Shown piece after piece: positions 16,726 through 25,329 of a stretch of 64,000 bases of DNA; positions within the stretch are counted from its first letter, which is position 1; each line of letters starts with the position of its first letter. The DNA is from Paenibacillus dokdonensis. Lineage in GTDB: Bacteria > Bacillota > Bacilli > Paenibacillales > Paenibacillaceae. Both the position numbers and the translations under genes were made by a program. The stretch covers positions 452,501 to 516,500 of the forward strand of contig NZ_STGQ01000003.1 of the NCBI RefSeq assembly GCF_004916975.1, written 5' to 3'. A model generated the notes under the pieces. The model ran no database searches. It saw only the letters and a list, made by a program, of their open reading frames with translations, and was not told the DNA's origin.

Positions 16726-18135
16726 TTATGATCCGTATGATGTTGTGCTGACAATGGAGCCCATCGCTTCCACTAGACGGTCCAGATCTCCCTGCGTATG
16801 GATTTCCGTCACGCAGTACAGCGCGCACTGCCCCCACTCCGGATAAGCTGAAGACAAATCTTTTCCTCCGAAAATACCTTCCTCCATCAAACTCTGGTTA
16901 ATCTCGGCGACTGAAAGACCTGTATCATTAAAATCAACGACGAATTCCTTGAAATAGGCCCCGCTGAAACGGAGAGATACACCCGGAACCTCGGCGAGCT
17001 GCTTCGCGGCATAATGCGATTTCTGAATAATAGTACCGCCGACCTCCTGCATTCCAACCGGTCCAAGCAGTGACAAATATACCCCTGCTGTAATTCCCCA
17101 TAAAGCCGTTTGGGTGCCCACCGACTCCTTGCCCTTTTCCCGGAGTGCAAAGGATGTACGTTCATAAGCGACGTCCCCGAAGCCGTATTCCCCTTCTGCT
17201 TCAGTTGGCACGATTCCAAACAAACGGGAAGGATACTCCATCACATATTTCTCCTCATCACGCGTAGCGATGAAGCCTGCCTGCCCGCCGCCATAATTCA
17301 TATGCATGCCCAGCGGCTGTAAATCTCCGCAAATGATATCAGTACCGTAACGTCCGGGCGGCTCCAGAACTCCGAGCGATATTGGATCAACACCTACAAT
17401 AGAAACGGCATTCGCTCCATGGGCAAGCTCCGAAATCTCGGCTCCCTGATCCTCAATGATCCCGAGGTAGCCGGGATTCTCAAAATACACGGCTGCAATG
17501 TCATTGCTTAATTTACTGCGCAGGTCATCCAGATCGATCCGGCCTGTTATCGGATCGATCTCTACATACTGGATCTCCATGACCGGCGTGCAGTAATTCC
17601 GGATAATGGCCGCTTTATCCGGATCAACCGAACGCGGCAGCAGGGCAGTTTTGCGTCCCGTGATACGGCCTGCCATTCGGATGGCGGTAGAAGCAGCCTG
17701 TGCCCAGTCAAAAGTCGGAACGTTCACGACATCCATATCCACCAGCTCAGCCAGCAGGCTTTGATATTCAAACAAGGCCTGGAATCTTCCATGGTCTTCA
17801 TATGGTTCTCCGGCATAAGCCGTCACAAATTCAGAACGCTGGTTTATTTCGTCACATACGGCCGGAATAAAATGCTGCCAGCACCCGGCGCCAAGAAAAT
17901 TGAGATAGTCCGCACCATGCTTGTTCTTCGCCAGCAAGCCGTCAATATGACGGCGCAGCTCGTACTCATTCATCGCTGGAGGAAGGTTCATCTCCCGGTT
18001 CAGCTTTAAGCTCTCAGGAATCGCGTCGTGAAGCTGATCCATGGATGTAAGGCCAATTTCCTTCAGCATCGCGTCCCGGACCTCCGGAACGGTATTAGGA
18101 ATATAAGGATGGGCATAAGTTCTGTTGTCAGCCAA
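16726..18135 (-). CDS. GcvPA-like PLP protein (divergent glycine dehydrogenase subunit 1)
   Basis: A 469-residue protein related to the N-terminal half of the glycine decarboxylase P-protein (YIPNTVPEVRDAMLKEIGL, FLGAGCWQHFIPAV). Family signatures are partly lost: the segment that is usually TAYTPYQPEISQG reads TAYAGEPYEDHG, the usual GEGQSLGIPLSFGGP reads GDLQPLGMHMNYGGGQ, and the usual NICTNQAL reads SVGTQTAL. The start is TTG with GGAGG eight bases upstream. It lies 47 bp after the SDR gene and 18 bp before the GcvPB-like gene, so both halves should be made together as a heteromer. The enzyme may be a repurposed P-protein. Confidence 0.75.
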   Translation of the reverse strand: MADNRTYAHPYIPNTVPEVRDAMLKEIGLTSMDQLHDAIPESLKLNREMNLPPAMNEYELRRHIDGLLAKNKHGADYLNFLGAGCWQHFIPAVCDEINQRSEFVTAYAGEPYEDHGRFQALFEYQSLLAELVDMDVVNVPTFDWAQAASTAIRMAGRITGRKTALLPRSVDPDKAAIIRNYCTPVMEIQYVEIDPITGRIDLDDLRSKLSNDIAAVYFENPGYLGIIEDQGAEISELAHGANAVSIVGVDPISLGVLEPPGRYGTDIICGDLQPLGMHMNYGGGQAGFIATRDEEKYVMEYPSRLFGIVPTEAEGEYGFGDVAYERTSFALREKGKESVGTQTALWGITAGVYLSLLGPVGMQEVGGTIIQKSHYAAKQLAEVPGVSLRFSGAYFKEFVVDFNDTGLSVAEINQSLMEEGIFGGKDLSSAYPEWGQCALYCVTEIHTQGDLDRLVEAMGSIVSTTSYGS

Positions 18136-18182
18136 AATTAACGCCTCCGTTCTATGTTGGAAAGAGAAATGATATATCCGTT

Positions 18183-18965
18183 CTAAGCGATGCCGCCTCC
18201 ATCTACGACGAGCACACTACCGGTTACCCAGGAAGAAAGGTCGCTGGCAAGGAATAACACGGCATTGGCGATATCGCGTGGTGTGCCGAGGCGCTCCAGT
18301 GGGCGTCCGCCTGCCGAAGCGACCAGGAATGCGGCCTCATCCTGCTGCAGCTGCTTGGCCTCGGCACGCAGAAGCGGTGTATCCGTGTCTCCAGGCGATA
18401 CGCAGTTAACGCGAATGTTCGAAGCGCCATGATCGATAGCCATCGCTTTCGTCAGATTGACGACACCAGCCTTAGCCGCGCAGTAAGCTGCGGCACGGTC
18501 TCCACCCTTCAAGCCCCAGCCGGAGCCGGTGTTGATAATGCTGCCGCCTCCGCTTTGCTCCATAATCGGAATCACATATTTAGAGAGGAGATAGACACCT
18601 TTGAGCGAGACGTCCAGCACAAGATCCCAATCCTTTTCATCCAGCTCGGTCACTGTTTTGCGGCGAATCACACCTGCGTTGTTGAAAAGGATATGAATGC
18701 CGCCAAGAGCTGATCCGATCTCCGAGGCAACACGCTCGCAATCCGCTGCCGAGGTAACATTACAGCGGTAAAAGCTCGCCTGCCCTCCCTGTTCACGAAT
18801 CCCGGCAGCGGCTTTTTCTCCTGCAGTCTCATTAATATCGATTAAGACTGCATGCGCTCCAAAATCCGCCAAAAGCTCGGCAGCGGCCAAGCCAATACCT
18901 GAAGCCCCGCCTGTAACGACAGCTACCTTACCTGATAAATTTAATACATCCTGTGTGTTAATCAT
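18183..18965 (-). CDS. Short-chain dehydrogenase/reductase
   Basis: A 260-residue classical SDR. The cofactor loop TGGASGIG is at residues 18-25, NNAG follows near residue 95, and the catalytic YCAAK lies near residue 160. The pattern fits FabG-like sugar or hydroxyacyl dehydrogenases using NAD(P). It overlaps the end of the beta-galactosidase gene by eight bases, so it belongs to that operon and probably oxidises or reduces a sugar or a downstream product. It precedes the GcvPA/GcvPB-like pair. The substrate is not readable from sequence. Confidence 0.9.
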   Translation of the reverse strand: MINTQDVLNLSGKVAVVTGGASGIGLAAAELLADFGAHAVLIDINETAGEKAAAGIREQGGQASFYRCNVTSAADCERVASEIGSALGGIHILFNNAGVIRRKTVTELDEKDWDLVLDVSLKGVYLLSKYVIPIMEQSGGGSIINTGSGWGLKGGDRAAAYCAAKAGVVNLTKAMAIDHGASNIRVNCVSPGDTDTPLLRAEAKQLQQDEAAFLVASAGGRPLERLGTPRDIANAVLFLASDLSSWVTGSVLVVDGGGIA

Positions 18966-21900
18966 CGTTCTCCTCCTCCGATTCTTGTTGTTTGGCTTCT
19001 ACTGCCATCCGGCGGCTCAGCCATTCTGGCGAGCCGTCCTCTGCGAGGTAAGGCTGAAGCAGAATACGGAACTGGAATGGCTCCGGCTTTACGGAATGTT
19101 CCGGTGATTGTGCCGGTCCGCAGCTGTTGCTGCCCAGACCATTTTGCCGGTAATCCAAATTCAGAGTAATGAAGTCACGGGGCTTTAGATCGCTCATATG
19201 CTGTGCCTCTTCCAGATCACCATCCGTATAACGTCTTGCACTGAACTCCAGCACTGGTGCGCCTGCTGCAAGGAGTCCGATCCCCGCTTCATCCACGATG
19301 GATACCCATCTGACATCGGTACGATTGCCATTCTCCTGCGGGTAGATATATGGCGTGAACAATCCGTCCACAGTGCTCTGGTATACCCCGACGCGTCCTG
19401 CCTCCTTACTGTCCGAATAGCTCTCACCCGGACCACGACCGTACCATTTCACATGTTCCATATCTCCAGGGATCTGAAGTTGCAGCCCAATCTTCGGCAG
19501 CATAACTGGCGGTGTACCCTCCGGAGTACCCTTCATGTCCATCATCATGAGTCCACTTGCTGTGACCGTATAAGATACCTCGCAGCGGAAACCCCAATCG
19601 TGAACAGGAGGTGCGATGCGTGAGGTCCAGATAACCTTTACCGCTGCTTCACCCAGCTGCTCCCACCGGAAGCCGTCGATCCGCTCTGTCAACCTGTCGA
19701 GATGTGCCTTGCGCCAATCCGGGAGCACATACATGTCATTATCAATCGGCGCGCGCCAGAAATTCAGGTGCGGGCCCCGCTGAATCAATTCCTTCCCATT
19801 GATACAAAGCGATGCAATTCCCGCCTGCAGCCGGTCGAAGGAAACGCGGAAGACATCATTGGAGAGGATCAGTCTGCGCCCCTCTTCGTTAACGGTTAAT
19901 TTTTGTAATACAAGCGGCGCAGATCTCCGAGCTTCGTACAGGGACTGAGCCGGCAGTGCAAACTGTGCCCAGGCTACCTCATGTCCAGCTCTCGCCCAGC
20001 TGCAGTCAGCTCCCAGTGTAAATCCGACATTCAGCCACGCTTCCGTACCTGGCTCTATGCTTTTCAGCGGCTGACCCGCTTGGAGCGGAATCTCCAGCTC
20101 CGCATTTTCGCCTGGACCGATATGCGGAAGCGTGAGCATGCCGCTGCGTATGATGCATCCATCTGCCGTCACACTGTAATGGGCCTGCAGATGATGAAGT
20201 GTCGCAAAGTCGTACCGGTTCGTAATACGGATTTTGCCTGCATCTATCATTTCGACCCTGACGGGTTCGATAATCTTCTTATATTCAATAAGTCCTGGTG
20301 AAGGCGTACGGTCCGGACGAACCAGCCCATCGATAACAAAGTTACTGTTATTCGGCACATCCCCATAATCTCCGCCGTAGGCATAATCATCCTTGCCGTC
20401 TGCCGTTTTCCGGCTCAAACCATGGTCAATCCACTCCCAAACGAAGCCGCCCTGCAGTCGGGGGTATGCATCGAAGGTATCGAAATAAGGTCGTAATCCC
20501 CCGGGTCCATTGCCCATCGCATGAGCGAATTCACACAGGATATGCGGCTTCGGATGATCCGTCATCTGGCCGAAGCCTACCATTTTCTCCACGGAAGAAT
20601 ACATTGTGCTTACTACATCGCATACTTCCGCTTCACGGTCTTCCTCATAATGAACCAAGCGAGTCGGATCATTCTCTTTGCACCATTCGGACATCGCACG
20701 GAAATTACAGCCGAAGCCGGATTCGTTGCCAAGTGACCAGAATATGACGGACGGGTGGTTCTTGTCGCGTTCCACCATGCGCCGGATCCGGTCTACGTAA
20801 GCATCCTTCCATGCCGGGTCGTCACTTAGACGTGATATATTGCCCAGCGGCTCGAAGCCATGTGTCTCCAGATCCGTCTCTTCCATGACATACAGCCCGT
20901 ATTCATCACAGAGATCATAGAACCGCGGGTCATTCGGATAATGCGCCGTGCGTACGGCGTTAATATTATGCTGCTTCATCAGCTGGATATCTTGAAGCAT
21001 GGTCGACAGCGTCACCGTACGCCCTGTATCCGGATGATGATCATGCCGGTTTACGCCTTTGAGAAGGATGGCCTTGCCGTTCACCAGGAACTGGCCATCC
21101 TTCACTTCCACTCGCCTGAAGCCCACTCGCTGGGCGGTGATTTCCGTGACTTGATCATTCGCGTCCTGCACAGTAATAATCAGATGATATAAGTAAGGTG
21201 ACTCAGCATTCCACAAGACGGGCTTTGCAACAGGCAGATTAAAATCGGCATGAGACAGGTTGGACACTACTACTTTGTCAGCAGAGAGAACCAGTTCCCC
21301 TGCTTGGTCAATCAGTTGAAGCTGTATCTTCCCCTGGATGTTACTGCCCGCCAGATCCAGACGGACCGACAGTACCGCGTTAGCAAGTTCCGCATCCAGC
21401 TCCGTCACAACCCGATAGTCGGTGACTCGGACGGCAGAGGGCTCCGCAATCAGGTACACATCCCGGAAAATACCGCTCATCCACCACATATCCTGATCTT
21501 CAAGATAGCTGCCGTCGGACCATTGATATACCCGGACAGCCAAGCGGTTCACTCCCGGCTGCAAGAAAGATGTCAGGTCAAACTCCGTGGTCAAGCGGCT
21601 GCCCTGGCTATAGCCGACAAACGAGCCATTGAGCCATACATGAAAGGCGCTGTCCACGCCATCAAACTTGATCGATACGGTCCTCTCATCCCAGTGGGGA
21701 GGCAGTTCAAACTCCCGCACATAACTCCCCGTCGGGTTGTCATTCGGTACATGGGGCGGATCCACAGGGAACGGATAAAGGAGATCTGTATAATGCGGAT
21801 GTCCGTAGCCCTGCAGCTGCCAGTGTCCGGGTACACGGATGTCATCCCAACCTGTGGTATCGCAAGTATTCTTATCAAAATCCTGTGGAGCCAGTTCAGG

Positions 21901-22083
21901 CATCCCGGCAAAATTGAATTTCCAAATTCCGTTCAGTGATTTGAACCACGGAGAACTTCCTCTGTCATAGCTCAAGGCACTATCACGGTCTGAGTATGGT
22001 ATAAAATAAGCTCTGCTCTTCGAGCGGTTTCTCTCCAGCACGCCAAGACTATCCCAATCGCGGTTGGTCATGATGTCATTCAT
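18958..22083 (-). CDS. Beta-galactosidase, glycoside hydrolase family 2
   Basis: A 1041-residue LacZ-type GH2 enzyme, the same size class as E. coli LacZ. The acid/base glutamate is in SLGNESGFG (about residue 453) and the nucleophile in ILCEFAHAMGNG (about residue 518). The N-terminal sugar-binding jelly roll (GHWQLQGYGHPHYTD) and the C-terminal LacZ small-chain domain (WYGRGPGESYSDSKEAGRVGVY) are intact. No signal peptide, so it cleaves imported beta-galactosides in the cytoplasm. It follows two permease genes by 23 bp and overlaps the SDR gene. Confidence 0.94.
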   Translation of the reverse strand: MNDIMTNRDWDSLGVLERNRSKSRAYFIPYSDRDSALSYDRGSSPWFKSLNGIWKFNFAGMPELAPQDFDKNTCDTTGWDDIRVPGHWQLQGYGHPHYTDLLYPFPVDPPHVPNDNPTGSYVREFELPPHWDERTVSIKFDGVDSAFHVWLNGSFVGYSQGSRLTTEFDLTSFLQPGVNRLAVRVYQWSDGSYLEDQDMWWMSGIFRDVYLIAEPSAVRVTDYRVVTELDAELANAVLSVRLDLAGSNIQGKIQLQLIDQAGELVLSADKVVVSNLSHADFNLPVAKPVLWNAESPYLYHLIITVQDANDQVTEITAQRVGFRRVEVKDGQFLVNGKAILLKGVNRHDHHPDTGRTVTLSTMLQDIQLMKQHNINAVRTAHYPNDPRFYDLCDEYGLYVMEETDLETHGFEPLGNISRLSDDPAWKDAYVDRIRRMVERDKNHPSVIFWSLGNESGFGCNFRAMSEWCKENDPTRLVHYEEDREAEVCDVVSTMYSSVEKMVGFGQMTDHPKPHILCEFAHAMGNGPGGLRPYFDTFDAYPRLQGGFVWEWIDHGLSRKTADGKDDYAYGGDYGDVPNNSNFVIDGLVRPDRTPSPGLIEYKKIIEPVRVEMIDAGKIRITNRYDFATLHHLQAHYSVTADGCIIRSGMLTLPHIGPGENAELEIPLQAGQPLKSIEPGTEAWLNVGFTLGADCSWARAGHEVAWAQFALPAQSLYEARRSAPLVLQKLTVNEEGRRLILSNDVFRVSFDRLQAGIASLCINGKELIQRGPHLNFWRAPIDNDMYVLPDWRKAHLDRLTERIDGFRWEQLGEAAVKVIWTSRIAPPVHDWGFRCEVSYTVTASGLMMMDMKGTPEGTPPVMLPKIGLQLQIPGDMEHVKWYGRGPGESYSDSKEAGRVGVYQSTVDGLFTPYIYPQENGNRTDVRWVSIVDEAGIGLLAAGAPVLEFSARRYTDGDLEEAQHMSDLKPRDFITLNLDYRQNGLGSNSCGPAQSPEHSVKPEPFQFRILLQPYLAEDGSPEWLSRRMAVEAKQQESEEENDD

Positions 22084-22106
22084 GGTTCTCTTCCCTTCCT
22101 TTCTCT

Positions 22107-22919
22107 CTATCCTTTAATACCTGTAGTAGCAATCCCGCCTACGATGTAGCGTTGGGCGAAGAAGAATATAGCCAGCGGCGGAATGGAGATCAGACAGGTA
22201 ATAGCCATAATCGACTGCATATCGACGCCGTACATTCCTTTGAACTGCGAAAGACCGAGCGTCAGTGTATATTTCGTCTGATCATTCAGGAAAATGAGCG
22301 GTCCGAGGTAATCATTCCAGCAGCTCATGATCTGAAATACGGCCACCAGGATCAACGAAGGCCCCATCAGCGGCACAATGATACGTAATAAAACAGTCAC
22401 TTTGCTTGCACCGTCAATCGTTGCTGCCTCATCCAGCTCCCTTGGCAGCGTCAGAATAAACTGCCGCAGCAAAAAGATATAATAAGCGGATCCGAACCAG
22501 GATGGTACGATAAGCGGCTTAAGCGTGTTGATCCACCCCAGATAATTGAACTCCATGTACTGCGGAATCATAGTGACTTCCCAGGGTATCATCATGGTTG
22601 CCAATACCACAAGGAACAGGAAATCGCGCCCCTTAAAATGGAATCTCGCGAAGCCATAAGCCACAAGGGTGCAGGATATCAGCTGCCCTAGTGTAGAGAA
22701 GGCAGTGACAAGCACCGTATTTTTCAAAAACATGTTGAAGGGCTGGATATTCCAGGCCTCCGCAAAGTTACTGAATTTCCATACGGATGGAATCCATTTG
22801 GGCGGGAACAGATACAACTCCTGTTGAGATTTCAGGGCCGTAGTCACCGCCCAGAACAGAGGAGCAATGAAGAGCAGCGAACATAAAATGAGCAGCGTGT
22901 ACGTGATCAGCTTTTTCAT
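22107..22919 (-). CDS. Sugar ABC transporter permease, MalG type
   Basis: A 270-residue inner-membrane permease of the CUT1 family with about six transmembrane segments. The conserved cytoplasmic EAA loop is ELDEAATIDGASKVTVLLRIIVPLMGP, which contacts the ATPase. The start overlaps the end of the partner permease by four bases. With that partner and the lipoprotein upstream it forms an oligosaccharide importer, probably for a beta-galactoside given the adjacent GH2 gene. No ATPase is encoded here; these systems usually share an MsmX-type ATPase encoded elsewhere. Confidence 0.93.
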   Translation of the reverse strand: MKKLITYTLLILCSLLFIAPLFWAVTTALKSQQELYLFPPKWIPSVWKFSNFAEAWNIQPFNMFLKNTVLVTAFSTLGQLISCTLVAYGFARFHFKGRDFLFLVVLATMMIPWEVTMIPQYMEFNYLGWINTLKPLIVPSWFGSAYYIFLLRQFILTLPRELDEAATIDGASKVTVLLRIIVPLMGPSLILVAVFQIMSCWNDYLGPLIFLNDQTKYTLTLGLSQFKGMYGVDMQSIMAITCLISIPPLAIFFFAQRYIVGGIATTGIKG

Positions 22920-23905
22920 GGGGTCTGCCCTCCCTTTCTCGCCTTAAGCTTCTTCTGCGGATTCTTTTTCATTTCACCTTCGTAGAACACCCAGGCTTCC
23001 GATGACTTGAATACGAGGAATGTCAGCGTAAGCACGATCAGGAACATAAACCAGGCATTTGCGGCGGAATATCCCATTTTGAAATATTTGAATGCGTTCT
23101 CATACATATACATGGCATAGAAATAGGTAGATTTCAGCGGCCCGCCTCCCGTAAGCAAGAGCGCAAGCGTGAGCTGCTGGAATGCCGCAATAATGGATGT
23201 TATCAGATTGAATAAGATGGTTGGTGTAATCATCGGGATCGTCACGCTAAAGAATTGACGGATTTTACCCGCCCCATCGATCGAAGCAGATTCGTACAGA
23301 TCCCGGGGAATGCCTTTTAGTCCTGCCAAGAAAATTAGCATCATGGACCCTTGGCCCCAAAGACTTGCGACTACCATCGCTACCAGCGACCATTTCGTAT
23401 CGTTCAGCCAATCGGGTCCCTGGATGCCAAAGATCGAGAGGAAGTAATTCAGTATCCCGTAATCTCCGCTATACACCCAGGACCAAATCATGGCCAGCGC
23501 CACGCCCGAAATGACAGACGGCAGATAGAATGCCGTACGAAAAATTGCACTTCCTCGAACCTTTTGGTTCAGAAGCATGGCAAGTCCGAGTGCAACCACG
23601 ATATTGAGCGGAACGAAGAGAACCGCAAACTTCAGTGTCACAAACAGGGATTTCCAGAACATCGGATCATCGGTAAACATCTCCACGTAATTATCCAGAC
23701 CGATAAAGGTTACCTTGCCGACAATCGGCCAATCAAAAAACGAAATAATCAAGGAGAATAACAGCGGGCCTAAGGTAAAAACAATAAATCCGAAGACCCA
23801 AGGGAAGATAAAGAGGTAGAGGGCAGCCCCACCCCATCTGCGTTTTTTCAAGGCCTTAAGGGCGGCTGTCTGTTCCCGTGTATTCTGCAGGTAGGTCTGA
23901 GCCAT
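22916..23905 (-). CDS. Sugar ABC transporter permease, MalF type
   Basis: A 329-residue CUT1 permease with six predicted membrane segments and the EAA loop LYESASIDGAGKIRQFFSVTIPMITP. The N-terminal LKKRRWGGAALYLFIFPWV is typical of UgpA/MalF relatives in Bacillota. It lies between the substrate-binding lipoprotein gene (25 bp gap) and the MalG-type permease (four-base overlap). Together they import the sugar sensed by the YesM/YesN pair upstream. Confidence 0.93.
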   Translation of the reverse strand: MAQTYLQNTREQTAALKALKKRRWGGAALYLFIFPWVFGFIVFTLGPLLFSLIISFFDWPIVGKVTFIGLDNYVEMFTDDPMFWKSLFVTLKFAVLFVPLNIVVALGLAMLLNQKVRGSAIFRTAFYLPSVISGVALAMIWSWVYSGDYGILNYFLSIFGIQGPDWLNDTKWSLVAMVVASLWGQGSMMLIFLAGLKGIPRDLYESASIDGAGKIRQFFSVTIPMITPTILFNLITSIIAAFQQLTLALLLTGGGPLKSTYFYAMYMYENAFKYFKMGYSAANAWFMFLIVLTLTFLVFKSSEAWVFYEGEMKKNPQKKLKARKGGQTP

Positions 23906-23930
23906 CTCCTAACCTTCTTTCTAAAATGGA

Positions 23931-25199
23931 TTATTTCAAATACCGTTCACTGTCCTTGACAGCCTGGTTCAGCACTTCTTGTGCATTACCGCCATGCATT
24001 ACCGCTTCTACCGCAGCGGACAGCTGACGATTCACTTCATTCCATTTTGGATTCAGCAGAAATGCGGGTGTATTGTCTGAACGTTCAAGCATCGTATAGT
24101 AAGGCTTGTAAAGCGGATCCTGATCCTTCTTCAGCTCGTTAACAACACTTTGCCGCACAGGCAGGTCAGCAACGCGCATTTTGATCGATTCATTGGATAC
24201 ATAGTACTTAACGAACTCCCATGCGAGATCCTTTTGCTTGGAGTCTTTGGCAATAGACAGCGCGGATTCGGCCAGCACACCCTTAACCGGTTTGCCTGTG
24301 AAAGCCGGTATTTCGACAGTGCCTACATCGATACCCGCTTGTTTGAACGATTCCAGCGGCCAGATTCCGCTTTCCCACATGGCGATTTTGCCGGCTTTAA
24401 AAATATCATCGCCGCTCTGCTGGCCTTTACCGCCAGTCAGCACCGCGGAGCCGTTTTTCACCATATCGCCGAACATTTGGATGGATTCAGCCGTTTCCTT
24501 GCTATTCATGTAACCCTCAATGGTTTTGCCGTCCGGTGAGATGAATGAGCTGCCATTACTCCAAACAAAGCCCTGCAGATCATAGGTGTCATTCTCGGCG
24601 CGTGCCCCGAAGCCGTACTGCTTCTTGGATTTGTCGGTCAGCTTTTGGGAAATTTCCTGAAACTCGCTCCAAGTCCATCCGTCTTTTGGATAGGGGATTC
24701 CCGCCGCATCAAACAGCTTCTTGTTGTAATAGACGACACGGGTGGTAAATCCGGCAGGAATGCCGTACAGTTTGCCATCGATTTTACCGTAGTTGAACAA
24801 TCCTTTGTAGAAATCATCTATGTTCAGGTCTTTATCCTTGTCTGCGAAGCTGTCCAGCGGTTCCAGTGATTGATGATAGGTCGGAAAATCCCACATATAC
24901 ATCACATCGGGCGGGTTAGCCGCTCCAAAGCCTGCGGCCAGCTTCTGATCGAAACCGTCTGCATAGGCCTCTACCTGTACCTTTGTGCCCGGATGATCCG
25001 ATTCGAATTTTTTGGCGATATCCTGCTCAATTTTGAGCGCGTCCCCTGTATCCCAGGTCGCAAAGCGGAGCGTCTTTTGATTCGTGCCTCCGCTCTCCTG
25101 GCTGGCTGTTCCGGTGCTTCCGTCTTTACCGCCGCATGCAGACAGTACGGATACCATCATCGTTGTTGCAAGGACAATGAGTGAAATTCTTTTTTTCAT
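23931..25199 (-). CDS. Extracellular sugar-binding lipoprotein (SBP family 1)
   Basis: A 422-residue lipoprotein. A type II signal peptide with lipobox VLSACGG places Cys22 as lipid anchor on the outer face of the membrane, followed by a Ser/Gly/Thr linker. LRFATWDTGDALKIEQDIAKKF begins the mature cluster-B binding domain, and MYMWDFPTYHQ and WTWSEFQEIS are typical family blocks. It delivers the sugar to the two permeases downstream. Its promoter region contains a 14-bp inverted repeat. The ligand is probably a galactose-containing oligosaccharide, inferred from the operon. Confidence 0.93.
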   Translation of the reverse strand: MKKRISLIVLATTMMVSVLSACGGKDGSTGTASQESGGTNQKTLRFATWDTGDALKIEQDIAKKFESDHPGTKVQVEAYADGFDQKLAAGFGAANPPDVMYMWDFPTYHQSLEPLDSFADKDKDLNIDDFYKGLFNYGKIDGKLYGIPAGFTTRVVYYNKKLFDAAGIPYPKDGWTWSEFQEISQKLTDKSKKQYGFGARAENDTYDLQGFVWSNGSSFISPDGKTIEGYMNSKETAESIQMFGDMVKNGSAVLTGGKGQQSGDDIFKAGKIAMWESGIWPLESFKQAGIDVGTVEIPAFTGKPVKGVLAESALSIAKDSKQKDLAWEFVKYYVSNESIKMRVADLPVRQSVVNELKKDQDPLYKPYYTMLERSDNTPAFLLNPKWNEVNRQLSAAVEAVMHGGNAQEVLNQAVKDSERYLK

Positions 25200-25234
25200 A
25201 TTGTCAGCTCCCCTGTCAATGAGGTGTATAATAA

Positions 25235-25274
25235 TTGAACCGCTTTCATCGTAACTCTAATGAAAGCGGTTCAA
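25235..25274. promoter_or_regulatory. 14-bp inverted repeat with cre-like arms upstream of the binding-protein gene
   Basis: TTGAACCGCTTTCA and its exact complement are separated by 12 bases. Each arm (TGAAAGCGGTTCAA) matches 12 of 14 positions of the B. subtilis cre consensus TGWNANCGNTNWCA. On the minus strand a TTATAC-like -10 lies just downstream, so the inner arm would sit in the promoter spacer. It could also act as terminator of the sensor/regulator genes, but the T run is poor. Confidence 0.45.
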
Positions 25275-25329
25275 AACGTGCATCTATTCGAATGTTGTTG
25301 TGATTTTGTTCGAATTATCCGGGCAGGTG

